The notes beneath the pieces are model-generated. The model ran no database searches. It was not told where the DNA came from and saw nothing but the letters and a program-made list of their open reading frames with translations. Positions 45,886-54,961 of a DNA stretch of 64,000 nucleotides are shown in pieces. A program made the translations under genes and the position numbers. The stretch's first letter is position 1, and every line of letters starts with the position of its first letter. This DNA comes from an uncultured Isosphaeraceae bacterium (GTDB lineage: Bacteria > Planctomycetota > Planctomycetia > Isosphaerales > Isosphaeraceae): positions 62,001 through 126,000 of the forward strand of contig CAMFLR010000001.1 of assembly GCA_945957605.1 (NCBI GenBank). The letters run 5' to 3'.

Positions 45886-46707
45886 TTAGCCGCTGACGGT
45901 TGGATTCCAGGTGAAGCGGCCGGATTGCCGAAAGAATTCGAGCGGGTTGTCGAAGACAACTTTGCGAATGAGCGCGTCGGAATGGCCGCGCGACTTCATC
46001 TCGAAGATGAACTCGGGAACAGCGAGCGGATCGCTATGTCCCCAATCACCGGCGGAGTTCACCATGATCCGATCGGTGCCATACTGCTCAATCAGATCAG
46101 CCGCGCGTGCTGGCGTGCATTTGGTGATGGGATAGAGGGTCATTCCCACCCAGTGGCCTGCGTCGAGCGCGGGCCGAATCGTGTGTTCTTCGACGTGATC
46201 GATACAAACCCGTTCGGGTTTGATGCGGCCGTCGCCGCGAATCATGTCGAGAATCATTCGCGTTCCCTGGTATTTGTCTGCGAGGTGCGGTGTGTGGACC
46301 AGGATTAGCTCGTTCGTGCGTGCGGCAAGGTCGAGATGGTCGATGAACACGATCGACTCATTGCGCGTGTTCTTGTTCAGCCCGATCTCACCGATTCCGA
46401 TGACCCCCGGCTGGTCGAGGAACTCAGGGATCATCTTGATCACTTCGCGCGACAGGCTGACATCTTCAGCTTCCTTGGCATTGATACACAACCACGTGCC
46501 GTGCCCGATGCCGTACGCCCGCGCCCGCTTGGCCTCGTATTCGGTGAGCTGGCGGAAGTAATCGCGAAACCCTTCAGGCCCAGAGCGATCGAACCCCGCC
46601 CAGAACGCCGGCTCGCTGACGAACACGCAGCCCGCGAGTGCCATGCGTTTGTAGTCGTCGGTCGTCCGCGAGACCATGTGAATGTGGGGGTCGATGTAGT
46701 ACGACAT
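45886..46707 (-). CDS. TatD-family metal-dependent hydrolase (EboB-like)
   Basis: 273 residues from ATG 46707 (GGAG 9 bp upstream). The N-terminus MSYYIDPHIHMVSRTTDDY has the HxH metal pair and matches the start I recall for EboB proteins. VGIGEIGLNKN, LILVHTPHLADK and VCIDHVEEHT give further ligands (Glu, His, His), and NSAGDWGHSDPLAVPEF supplies the Asp near the end. The ebo cluster makes or moves a still unknown metabolite needed, for example, for scytonemin-precursor export. Here the gene lies on the opposite strand, 2.3 kb from the inositol-prenyltransferase operon, and may act in the same pathway (inference). Confidence 0.85.
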   Translation of the reverse strand: MSYYIDPHIHMVSRTTDDYKRMALAGCVFVSEPAFWAGFDRSGPEGFRDYFRQLTEYEAKRARAYGIGHGTWLCINAKEAEDVSLSREVIKMIPEFLDQPGVIGIGEIGLNKNTRNESIVFIDHLDLAARTNELILVHTPHLADKYQGTRMILDMIRGDGRIKPERVCIDHVEEHTIRPALDAGHWVGMTLYPITKCTPARAADLIEQYGTDRIMVNSAGDWGHSDPLAVPEFIFEMKSRGHSDALIRKVVFDNPLEFFRQSGRFTWNPTVSG

Positions 46708-46865
46708 CGAAAGAGGCTCCTTCTTCAGGGGTGCGATTATCACCCCTGGCATTTGCCGAATCGACCGCATCGTGAACGAGGTCTATGCGGAACGTCAACG
46801 AAACGGGATAGAAGCGAGACGCTGCGGCGTGTCTGGTGTGATCAATCATGCGCGGTTGGTTGCGG

Positions 46866-46881
46866 CTCCCACTAGTGGGAG
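46866..46881. repeat. 16-bp perfect palindrome
   Basis: CTCCCACTAGTGGGAG, upstream of the EboB-like gene and just before the stop of the 46904-47257 gene. Could be a regulatory site or short terminator for the minus-strand gene. Confidence 0.45.
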
Positions 46882-46903
46882 GTACTGGCTTCTGCGGCTC
46901 ACG

Positions 46904-47257
46904 TTATCTTCGATCTGTCGCGATCTCAAACCGCTCGCGCCACTCGGGATGATATTCGAGCGAGAAAATGTGTTGAATCGTTTCAGCTCGCCCGGGACCC
47001 GGTTCGAGAAGGGCTTCGAGCGCCTGGCGCAGTTGCGCGAGGCGGCGGTCGGGCACGTCACCTTGCGCGTGGTGGCTGGGCGCGCGGTCGAGACGGTCGA
47101 GCGTTGCGGCGACTTCGAGAATCTTCCCGCGCAACTCGAGAAAGTCGCGGTTCATCACATCGGCCGCGTCACGAGTGTTGAGCATATCACCAAACTCCGC
47201 GCCGACGGGGTGGTCAAAACAAGCATGGCGCGTACGATCCCGCGCGCCGAACACCAT
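46904..47257 (-). CDS. Small hypothetical protein (117 aa)
   Basis: From ATG 47257; ATG 47185 is an alternative start. The translation has a coherent helical pattern: LNTRDAADVMNRDFLELRGK, ILEVAATLDRLDRA, RLAQLRQALEALLEPG and IQHIFSLEYHPEWRERF. The plus-strand frame over the same bases lacks such a pattern. I recall similar short planctomycete proteins (a FLEIRxKxLxxAAxLDR core), with no known function. It lies 197 bp before the EboB-like gene on the same strand. Confidence 0.55.
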   Translation of the reverse strand: MVFGARDRTRHACFDHPVGAEFGDMLNTRDAADVMNRDFLELRGKILEVAATLDRLDRAPSHHAQGDVPDRRLAQLRQALEALLEPGPGRAETIQHIFSLEYHPEWRERFEIATDRR

Positions 47258-47691
47258 AACACCATTGTCCCAGATTGATTCGCCGCGTGCAAATCTTCGG
47301 CCAGTGCGCAAGTTCCTGGGGATCGAACTGCAGCGGATCGACGTCCGCGATTGAGTAAAGCGAGCCGAATCGACTTTCAAAACGACGCTAAATTGCTGCC
47401 AGTGCAAAAGTTACAAAAGTTCGCTTTTATCTGACGAAACTCGGTTTCTTCGGCGCGTTGACTGGAAGCAAACAATTGCATCAAACCTGAAACCCGGCCG
47501 AATTTCGCACCCGTTATAATCGTTACAATCGCTATGGTGCGGGTGGCGAGGACTCTTGTAGGCCGGGGTCGCTCTGGTATTTTGGAATGGTCGGCCTGAA
47601 ACGAATGAAGCGTCGGTAACGATCGAAGCAAGCGCCGGTGGGCCGCGTCCGCTTGCTTTTGCTGGATTGAGACTCCGCGAGGAAGCACCCC
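47258..47691. other. Intergenic promoter region, no gene seen
   Basis: About 430 bp between divergent genes. TATAAT occurs at 47515-47520 in CCGTTATAATCG, reading toward the PT-Y repeat protein, but without a good -35. No coding pattern seen. Confidence 0.35.
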
Positions 47692-49209
47692 ATGAAACGC
47701 AACACGCCGTGGAAGTCCCTTGCCCTGGGACTGACCTTACTGGGAATGGCCGGATCTGCCCGCGCGGAACTCCGCCTGATCGAAACCGTTGAGGTGCTGC
47801 CCTCAACTTCGGTCGTTGCGCTCCCGCGTACTTACATCGTGCCGACAACTTACCTGGCCGATACGCCCACCTACCTCGCGCCGACGTCCTATGTATCGTC
47901 GACGTCGTATATCACGCCTACCTCATACTCGTACGTCGTGCCGACTTCGACCGTCTACAACGTCACGCCGACGAGCTACGCTTACTCGTATGTTCCCACG
48001 GGATATGTCTCCACGCGTTATCGCGGATGGGGCTCGCGGCGCTACGTTGAAACGACCTACTACGCCCCCTCGTCGCGGCTTGTGCCCACTTATTATGTGT
48101 CGCCCACAACCTATGTGAGCCCGACGACCTACATGCTGCCGACTTCGGTGGCAAGCGCGTGCTGCGAAACCGCTGCCCCAGCGGCGACCCCCGCACCGGT
48201 GCAAAAGATTGCCCCCTCGAATGGAAATTCGGGGCCGGCACCCAAGACGGTTGAATCGCGTCCGGCTCCCAGTAACGACACCACCGTTCGCGCCGATGAA
48301 CCTGAAGCCGAGCCGACTCGGGCGACGCGGGATTCGGCGGTCGAGCCTTCGAACAACCGCGCTCTCGAACGAATCGATTCCACGATTGATCCCGCGCAAC
48401 TGCCGAGGCCGAGCGCTGGAATCGGCGAATCAGCCGCTCCGCCCGCGCGTAGCTCGGCGGTTCCCGATGTCTCGCCGCCCGTACCCAGTCCGGCTCCCGT
48501 ACCTGCCCCCGCACCCGTTCCGCCTCTGACCAGCGGGGCTGGCGCTGGTGGCGCCGGTACGACGGGAAATCCGGCTGCTGACACAAGCAAAAAGGCGGCC
48601 GACAAAGCGGCTGAAAAGGCGTCTCCCGCGGCCGCTTCGCCGAACACGTCGGGAAGCGCCGCAACTAAGTCAAACACGCCGCAGAAAGAAGCCACGAAGG
48701 ACGCCACGAAGGGTGCCACGGATAACCCCGCAGACAAAATCGCGCCGCCCGCCCCGGTTCCGCCCGGTGAGTTGTCGCCTTCGAGCATCGACCCTTCGCG
48801 CAACAAGGTCGACGGTCCTCCGCCGCTCGACGATAGCGGATTGCCGCCGCTGCCGAAGGCCGACGGCGTCACCCGGCGCGACGCCTATCGTCCGGTGATT
48901 TCCGCCTCGCCGATTGCGAAGATGAACATCCTTGAGGGTCGCCTCGTCTCGGCGGCCAATTCTCGGGTCGGCGAGCCGGCAATTCAGATCGTCGTGAGCG
49001 ATCGCGGCGGCCGTTTCCTCGACCGCACCACGAAGACCGACGCGACCGGCCGCTTCGCCATGTCGCTGCCGGATGGTGACTGGGTGATCAAGGTGACAAT
49101 GCCAAGCGGCCGCGTGTTGGCGGTCGAGTCGGGTACCGTCACTGCGACCTCGGGCAAGGTGCTCGATATGTACGGTCGCGACCTGAAAAACCTGGTCATC
49201 CAGCGCTAA
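47692..49209 (+). CDS. Secreted PT-Y repeat protein with carboxypeptidase-regulatory-like C-terminus (505 aa)
   Basis: ATG 47692 is preceded by GAGGAAG. A signal peptide (MKRNTPWKSLALGLTLLGMAGSARA) precedes residues ~46-152, where short units such as APTSY, VSPTTY and VPTSY repeat at 5-9 residue spacing, giving a Tyr/Thr/Ser/Pro-rich strand-like region. Residues ~155-400 are Pro/Ala/Ser/Lys-rich and disordered. Residues ~410-505 form a compact domain (NILEGRLVSAANSRVGEPAI, TTKTDATGRFAMSLPDGDWVI), like the carboxypeptidase-regulatory beta-sandwich also seen in the fused sigma factor at 34076. Likely a cell-surface or matrix protein. A strong terminator follows at 49241. Confidence 0.75.
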   Translation: MKRNTPWKSLALGLTLLGMAGSARAELRLIETVEVLPSTSVVALPRTYIVPTTYLADTPTYLAPTSYVSSTSYITPTSYSYVVPTSTVYNVTPTSYAYSYVPTGYVSTRYRGWGSRRYVETTYYAPSSRLVPTYYVSPTTYVSPTTYMLPTSVASACCETAAPAATPAPVQKIAPSNGNSGPAPKTVESRPAPSNDTTVRADEPEAEPTRATRDSAVEPSNNRALERIDSTIDPAQLPRPSAGIGESAAPPARSSAVPDVSPPVPSPAPVPAPAPVPPLTSGAGAGGAGTTGNPAADTSKKAADKAAEKASPAAASPNTSGSAATKSNTPQKEATKDATKGATDNPADKIAPPAPVPPGELSPSSIDPSRNKVDGPPPLDDSGLPPLPKADGVTRRDAYRPVISASPIAKMNILEGRLVSAANSRVGEPAIQIVVSDRGGRFLDRTTKTDATGRFAMSLPDGDWVIKVTMPSGRVLAVESGTVTATSGKVLDMYGRDLKNLVIQR

Positions 49210-49240
49210 CGCGATTATCGAGCTCGCGCTGAATTCTCCG

Positions 49241-49267
49241 ACGAGGCAGGCACACCGCCTGCCTCGT
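49241..49267 (+). terminator. Terminator of the PT-Y repeat gene
   Basis: ACGAGGCAGGC, loop ACACC, GCCTGCCTCGT: eleven perfect pairs followed by TCTGTTTTG. Good intrinsic terminator. Confidence 0.8.
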
Positions 49268-49290
49268 TCTGTTTTGATGAAGCGACCGCA

Positions 49291-50457
49291 ATGGCCGACG
49301 ATGCTCCGCTGCGAATTTGCTACGTTGTAAGCCACTTCCACCCGATGCAAAGCGGGGCGGAGCGGCAGGCACTCGCGCAAGGACTCGAACTCGTCCGCCG
49401 CGGTCATCAGGTTCACGTTGTCACCCGGTATTACGCGAATCTGCCGAGAGAGTCAGTCGTCGAAGGCGTGCAAGTTCACCGCTGGGTGAAGACATCGAGC
49501 CGCGGTCCTCTCTTCGCAATCTCATTCGTGCTTGGAGTTCTCTCGGCGCTCCGGAAACTGCGATCGCAGTATGATCTGATCCACACGCATCAGGCGCTCT
49601 GGGAATCGATCTCGGTCGGAGTCTCGCGACCATTTCTGAAGGGCGTGCCCACGCTCATTCAGCCCGCGAGCTCGGGCTATTTCGGCGAAGCTGAAGAAAT
49701 GGCACGCACGAAAGGTTTTTCATTTCTGCGCCGCGCCGCCATTGCCAACACTGCATTCGCCGCGATTTCCGAAGACATCGAAAACCAATGGCTCGCGCTC
49801 GGCGTGAAGCCCGACCAGATGATCCGCACCGCGAGTGGTGTCGATATCCGAGAGTTCCATCCCGGCGAAAGCGCTGTCGAAAGCTCGCTGCCAGCGCGAC
49901 CGCGTGTCGTTTTCACCGGGCGATTGCATCCCCAAAAGAATCTCGACTTGTTGCTCGATATCTGGCCGGAAGTTACCGCCGAAACCGGGGCATCGCTTGT
50001 GCTTGTTGGCGATGGTCCCGAGCGAGAGCGTTTGACCGCCCGGGCGAAAGAGAGCGGAATTGCCGATCGCGTTTGTTTCGTCGGAGCGGTTCCAAGCCCC
50101 GCCGAGTATCTCCGCGCCGCCGATTTGTTCGTGCTGCCAAGCGTTGCCGAGGGGATGAGCAACTCGCTGCTGGAAGCGATGGCGACGGCCTTGCCGTGCG
50201 TCGCGTCGGCGATTGGTGGCAATACCGATCTGCTCGAAAAGGGCGATGCGGGCGTGCTCGTGACGCCCAACGACCGCCCTGCATGGAGTGCGGCGATTCG
50301 CCAATTACTTCACGACGAGACGCGCAGATCCGCACTCGCAAAGGCTGCGCGGGGACGGATTGACACCGAGTTCGCTTTGCCGGTCGTCGTCGACCGCTAC
50401 GTGGCGATTTACCGCCGACTGCTCGCGGGTCAGCCACTACATCCTGCCTCAGTCTGA
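49291..50457 (+). CDS. Glycosyltransferase family 4 protein
   Basis: 388 residues of the GT-B fold. The N-terminal domain has LRICYVVSHFHPMQSGAERQ, where the donor/acceptor loop lies. The C-terminal domain has FTGRLHPQKNLDLLLDIW, LVLVGDGPERERL and the retaining GT4 Glu pair in SVAEGMSNSLLEAMATALP (E-x7-E). The protein likely transfers a sugar from a nucleotide donor to a glycan or lipid at the membrane. No other glycan genes are adjacent, so the product is unknown. The 3' end overlaps the convergent small gene by 9 bp. Confidence 0.9.
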   Translation: MADDAPLRICYVVSHFHPMQSGAERQALAQGLELVRRGHQVHVVTRYYANLPRESVVEGVQVHRWVKTSSRGPLFAISFVLGVLSALRKLRSQYDLIHTHQALWESISVGVSRPFLKGVPTLIQPASSGYFGEAEEMARTKGFSFLRRAAIANTAFAAISEDIENQWLALGVKPDQMIRTASGVDIREFHPGESAVESSLPARPRVVFTGRLHPQKNLDLLLDIWPEVTAETGASLVLVGDGPERERLTARAKESGIADRVCFVGAVPSPAEYLRAADLFVLPSVAEGMSNSLLEAMATALPCVASAIGGNTDLLEKGDAGVLVTPNDRPAWSAAIRQLLHDETRRSALAKAARGRIDTEFALPVVVDRYVAIYRRLLAGQPLHPASV

Positions 50458-50721
50458 TTGGCGCAGCACCTTACCGGCGAGGACGAGCCGGCTTACTTCC
50501 CAGCGGTTGGGGGCCACCTGTTCGACCTCGGCCTCGAAGCCGCGGCCGGCGACGTCGTCGGTGTCGATCGCGTCGTCGGTCAACAAATAGGAGAACGGCA
50601 CGACGATCTTGCGAGGCTGGCCAGGGCCGACGCCTTGCAAGCGGAGCCAGAGTTCGACCTCATCGCTGCCGGGTGGATTCTCCGCCAGTTCGGCCGACAT
50701 GATGAATCCATGTAATACCAT
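50449..50721 (-). CDS. Small conserved hypothetical protein (90 aa)
   Basis: ATG 50721 has AGGA 8 bp upstream, which decides the start; the longer frame to 50865 lacks a site. The protein is beta-rich: MVLHGFIMSAELAENPPGS, EVELWLRLQGVGPGQPRK, IVVPFSYLLTDDAID, then VAPNRWEVSRLVLAGKVL. It looks like a small single-domain cytoplasmic protein and I know no function for it. It converges with the glycosyltransferase gene with a 9-bp tail overlap. Confidence 0.68.
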   Translation of the reverse strand: MVLHGFIMSAELAENPPGSDEVELWLRLQGVGPGQPRKIVVPFSYLLTDDAIDTDDVAGRGFEAEVEQVAPNRWEVSRLVLAGKVLRQSD

Positions 50722-50941
50722 GCGATGATTCCTTGCCCGTATAGTTTGCCGCCGTGCATTCAGATCGCGATTTTCACAGAAATTTGCGTAATCGACAAGT
50801 TCGGCACGACCGCCAGGGATAAAAGACGATTTGGCGCGGCGGTGCTTGTTCTCTGTCACAGTCATTCTAGACTAACGTTAACGATTGCTGAACTCGCAGT
50901 CGTTTAATGCACCGCGATTGTTTCATCTGGGATTTGCAACT

Positions 50942-51739
50942 GTGGATCTTCTAGCGCATTGCCCGCGCCTTGATGCGCCAGTAGTGCTGGCACATGGACT
51001 GTTCGGCTTCCGGCGAATTGGCGTGGGTCCGGTTACGCTCGCGCGATATTTCCGAGGAATTCCGGCCTTCCTCGAAGAAGCGGGCAATCGTGTCCTGGTG
51101 ACGCAAGTCCCGGCGATTTCAAGCATCGAAACCCGGTCGCGCGTGCTCGAACAGCACATTCGCGAAGCGTTCGGTGGTTGCCCCGTGCACATCATCGCCC
51201 ACTCGATGGGCGGACTCGACGCTCGAGCACTCCTCTCTCGCGAAGGCAACACAGGACTGATCAAAAGCCTTACAACCATCGCGACTCCGCACCTTGGCTC
51301 AACGCTCGCCGACCTTGCGAAGCTCCGGCTGAACGGCGTCTACAAGATGCTCGAGTCGCTGCATGTCGACCACGCGGGATTCGTCGATATCACGCGTCGC
51401 GCCGCGCGAGCGTTTCATCGGCATCACTCAGTGCCCGACGGCGTTCCGTGCTTCAGCGTCGCGGGCGATCCGCATGCCGAGGACGTATGCAGGCCGCTGC
51501 GCCGCTGTTTCGAGGTGCTTGAACGATTCGAAGGCCCGAACGACGGCCTGGTGTCAGTCGAATCGGCGACGGCGTTTGGAAAGCCTTTGGCAAGCTGGTC
51601 GGTCGACCATTTGCGGCAGATGAACTGGCTGACGTCGCGCCCCAGCGAAGAGGTTTTCGAACTGTATGTCGACTTGCTCGAAAACCTCGCCGAGCATGGT
51701 TTTGCCCGGCGCGGGGCTCGTGAGATGGTGATGGCCTGA
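50942..51739 (+). CDS. Alpha/beta-hydrolase, triacylglycerol-lipase-like
   Basis: GTG 50942 is my choice of start; an in-frame TTG at 50885 would add 19 residues. Lipase features are clear: PVVLAHGLFGFRRIG (oxyanion region), HIIAHSMGGLDAR with the nucleophile elbow GxSxG-type HSMGG, ATPHLGST, then Asp in PNDGLVSVESA and His in WSVDHLRQMNW. The Ser-Asp-His triad is therefore complete. No signal peptide is evident with this start, so it may be cytoplasmic or the N-terminus is wrongly set. The substrate is probably a lipid ester. Confidence 0.83.
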   Translation: MDLLAHCPRLDAPVVLAHGLFGFRRIGVGPVTLARYFRGIPAFLEEAGNRVLVTQVPAISSIETRSRVLEQHIREAFGGCPVHIIAHSMGGLDARALLSREGNTGLIKSLTTIATPHLGSTLADLAKLRLNGVYKMLESLHVDHAGFVDITRRAARAFHRHHSVPDGVPCFSVAGDPHAEDVCRPLRRCFEVLERFEGPNDGLVSVESATAFGKPLASWSVDHLRQMNWLTSRPSEEVFELYVDLLENLAEHGFARRGAREMVMA

Positions 51740-51751
51740 GCGTAGTAAGTA

Positions 51752-52108
51752 TCAGTCGAGACGTTCGCCGACCTGCTTCTTAGCGCCGCCATCAATCTCG
51801 GTAAAGTAACGATGCCACGCCCAGGCTCCCTCAAAGCAGAGACGCTTCATTTTGGCAAAGTGTGCGTCGGAGTCGAAGTTAGGGTCGATAAAGTTGCACG
51901 ACTGTAACCAGAAAACGTCTTCGGGCCGAGCAGGAGGCGAAAGTGTGTCCTCGCGCAGTTCCGCCTACCACTCGGCATCAAGATCTCGCACCATAATCTC
52001 CGGTGCAATTTCGGCCGCATTTTGGATCAAAAAGGCTAGGGTTGTAGCCTGCGTGTACCATCCACGATGATAACGCTCGATTAGCTTTGCAGTCTCGATC
52101 AGTGGCAT
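51752..52108 (-). pseudogene. Gene of 118 codons interrupted by one in-frame amber codon
   Basis: Reading from ATG 52108 to TGA 51752-51754, the frame is open except for TAG at codon 48 (51965-51967). Before it: MPLIETAKLIERYHRGWYTQ and AEIAPEIMVRDLDAEW. After it: AELREDTLSPPARPEDVFWL, SCNFIDPNFDSDAHFAKMK and EGAWAWHRYFTEIDGG. Both parts look like normal coding sequence in the same frame, with no shift. The likeliest reading is a recent nonsense mutation or a sequence error; stop-codon readthrough is less likely. I do not recognise the family. Confidence 0.6.
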
Positions 52109-52148
52109 TGTGGCACCCGCAGGCTAACGATGAATCATTGGCCGCCGC

Positions 52149-53456
52149 TCAAGTCGACGACGGCGTCTGAATGCACGTCTCAGTCGGTAGCGCTTCGTGC
52201 GTCTGGTCGAGCAGCACAGCCACCGTCATATCGCCCAGCACGTTCGACGACGTTCTGCAGCGGTCGAGGAACCAGTCGATCGTGAGGATGATCGGAATCT
52301 GATCGGCGGGTAGGCCGACGGCCGCAAAGATGAGCGGCAAGGTGACGAATCCGCCCGATGGGATATTCCCTGCGCCAATGCTCGCGACCACCGTCGTCAG
52401 CACGATGACGACTTGCGCGGTGAAGCTCAGATTCGAGCCCATCGCCTGCGCCATGAAGAGCACCACCGACGCCTGATAGAGCGCGGTGCCGTCGTTATTG
52501 AAGTTCGTGCCGACGCATGCTGCGAGCTGCGCAGACGGTCGCGAAACACGGAGGGGGCCCGTCAGTGCGCGGAGCGTCATCGGCATCGTTGCGCCGGTAC
52601 TCGCGGTGCTGAAAGATGTGGCCATCACATCCTTCACGCCACTCGCGAATCGCAAAGGCGACATCCGGGCGAAGAGACCCATTTGCAGCAGATACCAGCT
52701 AATCTGCAGCGCCAGACCGGCAAGCACCACCACGATGAACCAGAGCAGCGATCGAAAGGTCTGTCCGAACCCTTCCTGACCCACGTTCGACGCCACGACG
52801 CCAAATACCGCGATCGGCACGAGCGCCACAACCCAGAGCAAAACACGCATCAGTAGCTCAAAACCCATCGTGATCAGGTCGACGACCACGAGGTAGGTTC
52901 TTTCGCCGCGTTTTCTCTGATCGTTGCGAATTTGTGCCAGGCCGATCCCGAGCGCGAGCGTCACCACGACAAGCTGCGCGATGTTGTTCTTCGCGAAGGC
53001 GTCGCCGATGCTTTCTGGAAAGATCATGTAGAGCAACGATGTCGCAGTGGGAGCTTCGGGCTTCACAGCCGTTGCCGTTTTCGAAGCGAGCGAGCTGAGA
53101 TTGGCCCCAACGCCCGGCTTGATCAGATTGGAAAGTCCCAGGCCGATGCAAATCGCCACGGTGGTGTTGATGAAGTAATACAGCATCATGCGTGCACCCT
53201 GCCGGCCGCGGACGTCGTTGGTGACGATCGCGTGCAGGGTTGCGAAGACGATCAGCGGCGTGGCAAGGGCCTTCAGGAGGCGAATGATCAGGTTGGGGAG
53301 GATTTCGAGCGACTTCGCCCCCTGCCCCCAAAAATAGCCGACCGGCACGGCAAGTATCGCCGCGCCGATGACCCAGACGTAGAGCGGAATACCGCCAGGG
53401 GCGCTTTCGGGATCGTCACTTACCGTCGATGTTTCCGCCGACTCTTTCGGGATCAT
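52149..53456 (-). CDS. Dicarboxylate/amino acid:cation symporter (DAACS family)
   Basis: 435 residues with about eight membrane helices plus re-entrant hairpins, as in GltP/DctA. The Ser-rich first hairpin region is FSTASTGATMPMTLRAL, and the conserved C-terminal part has GAGNIPSGGFVTLPLIF and LTIDWFLDRCRTSSNVLGD, the substrate and cation binding segment with the NxxxD motif. It takes up glutamate, aspartate or C4-dicarboxylates with Na+ or H+. A short N-terminal Ser/Thr-rich leader precedes the first helix. It stands alone on the minus strand. Confidence 0.93.
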   Translation of the reverse strand: MIPKESAETSTVSDDPESAPGGIPLYVWVIGAAILAVPVGYFWGQGAKSLEILPNLIIRLLKALATPLIVFATLHAIVTNDVRGRQGARMMLYYFINTTVAICIGLGLSNLIKPGVGANLSSLASKTATAVKPEAPTATSLLYMIFPESIGDAFAKNNIAQLVVVTLALGIGLAQIRNDQRKRGERTYLVVVDLITMGFELLMRVLLWVVALVPIAVFGVVASNVGQEGFGQTFRSLLWFIVVVLAGLALQISWYLLQMGLFARMSPLRFASGVKDVMATSFSTASTGATMPMTLRALTGPLRVSRPSAQLAACVGTNFNNDGTALYQASVVLFMAQAMGSNLSFTAQVVIVLTTVVASIGAGNIPSGGFVTLPLIFAAVGLPADQIPIILTIDWFLDRCRTSSNVLGDMTVAVLLDQTHEALPTETCIQTPSST

Positions 53457-53561
53457 TACGCTTCGACTCCAACGGCAAGAACCGGCCTGAAACCCTGGCT
53501 AGGAGGCGGCCGGATCGTCGTTCATAACCGGTGATGGTGGGTTGTGGCAAGCAGTACGCGA

Positions 53562-54470
53562 CTATCTCGCGTCTTTTGCCCGCTTTGCCAGATCGTCCCA
53601 CAGGCGACCGCCGTCAATTTCGGTCACCCAACCAATAGTGCCCCGCGTGTGCGCATGGTCGAAGGTTAAATCGTCGCGGAGCGAAGGTCGGGGATGTTCG
53701 GCGATCTTCGCGTAACCCAGCAAGACGGCGACGGTGCCGCAATCCCAGACCGGCCAGGCGTCGCGCGAACCGGTGACAGCCTGTGCCATCCCGCCCGCGC
53801 GGTCGAGCCACGAATTGAGATAGTTCACGAGCGTTTTGCCGATTGGACCAGCATCGCCAAACCGCTGTGTCGCTTGCTCGCGCGTGAGCGTCAGGCGTAG
53901 TTTCGTCACAGCGCCATCGACGACAACAAGCGGCACCCGCGACTCGATCAAGACCTTCCACGCCTTCACGTCATTTTTCACGTTGAACGGATCGTCGCCG
54001 CGCGGCCATTCGTCAAACGCCATTGCGACGACCTTGATTCGATCGACAATCGTGGGATCGATCAAAAGGGCCGAGGCAACGTCGGTCGCGGGACCAATTT
54101 GCACAACCGTCAGCCGGTTTTCCGCCGAGAACCCGCGCGACTCGACGATCAATCGCTCAGAGCCCGCTGACTTTTGCGGAGTCTTTCGGTCGACGAGCGG
54201 CTCATGGGCTCCGGCAATCACCGGCGGACGGCGCGATTCGGGGAGAACTGCCACAACGTTTCGCGCGACGTTCGCGGAAAACTCGGCGCGCGGTTGGGGG
54301 AACTTGGGGGCATGCGCCGTGATGATTGCCGTCACCTGCAACGTCGGCGCGAGGCAAAGGTGCGTGATGGCCCACTGATCATCCATCTCGCAGCCGCTAT
54401 CCGTTGAGATAACGACGGGAGTGGGCGTTTGCGCAAGAAGGGAGAGCATGAACAGGGAGTAAATCATCAT
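53562..54470 (-). CDS. Secreted nucleoside-hydrolase-like protein
   Basis: Start ATG 54470 (or 54467) gives a signal peptide (MIYSLFMLSLLAQTP); the frame continues upstream to a TTG at 54524. The N-terminal motif VVISTDSGCEMDDQWAITHL in shortened form matches the Ca-binding DTDxGxDDxxA motif of inosine/uridine-preferring nucleoside hydrolases, with the paired Asp kept. VQIGPATDVASALLIDP is the typical second region. The C-terminal part (RDAWPVWDCGTVAVLLGY) is shortened or diverged. It probably hydrolyses N-glycosidic bonds outside the cytoplasm; the substrate is unknown. Confidence 0.8.
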   Translation of the reverse strand: MMIYSLFMLSLLAQTPTPVVISTDSGCEMDDQWAITHLCLAPTLQVTAIITAHAPKFPQPRAEFSANVARNVVAVLPESRRPPVIAGAHEPLVDRKTPQKSAGSERLIVESRGFSAENRLTVVQIGPATDVASALLIDPTIVDRIKVVAMAFDEWPRGDDPFNVKNDVKAWKVLIESRVPLVVVDGAVTKLRLTLTREQATQRFGDAGPIGKTLVNYLNSWLDRAGGMAQAVTGSRDAWPVWDCGTVAVLLGYAKIAEHPRPSLRDDLTFDHAHTRGTIGWVTEIDGGRLWDDLAKRAKDAR

Positions 54471-54526
54471 GATGAACTTGTCGCAGTAGGGAGGATCGAT
54501 GACACCGCGCCCGACGACATTCAACT

Positions 54527-54961
54527 CTACTGATCGAGGGCCTCAAGCCCCTCAAGGATCTGCGACGCTTTCCTGCGTTCTTCCTCGATAAACCCAGCCA
54601 TGAAAGGCGAATTCTTACCTCTGCGTAGGATCTCGTCGTCGATCAGCGTACGTCGGCCCTCAGCAATTTCGCGAAGGATGCCGCGCAGAGTTTCATCATA
54701 GTGACCTCGTTTTCGACCTTCGACGTTCTCGACAAGATTAAGCGCCATGAGATATCCATCGAGCAATGGGGAGAACTCTGCACCCTCGTCCATAACCTCT
54801 CCAAGTGGGTAAAGCTGCACCACTTTGCAGTCGTCAAAACCGTCGTCGGCAAGAAAACGTCGCGAGGGCCTCTCAAACCCCGCAAGACTCGCCGCAAGTT
54901 CATTGGGCGGGGTCGCGGGATCCGATTGGTTGCTTTCCATTGGACCCGGCTCGATAATCAT
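54527..54961 (-). CDS. Hypothetical protein (144 aa)
   Basis: ATG 54961 or ATG 54940 can start it. The protein has a Pro-poor, acidic helical C-terminal half: DDCKVVQLYPLGEVMDEG, FSPLLDGYLMALNLVENVEG, LRGILREIAEGRRTLIDD, GFIEEERRKASQILEGL. This pattern is protein-like, while the overlapping plus-strand frame is not part of the GspF-like protein, whose own start is at 55013. No family is recognised. The 5' ends of the two genes are divergent and ~50-70 bp apart. Confidence 0.62.
   Translation of the reverse strand: MIIEPGPMESNQSDPATPPNELAASLAGFERPSRRFLADDGFDDCKVVQLYPLGEVMDEGAEFSPLLDGYLMALNLVENVEGRKRGHYDETLRGILREIAEGRRTLIDDEILRRGKNSPFMAGFIEEERRKASQILEGLEALDQ

Noticed and set aside
46772-47278. 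168-codon plus-strand frame
   Set aside because: The minus-strand frame over the same bases has a clearly more protein-like helical pattern; both cannot be typical genes.
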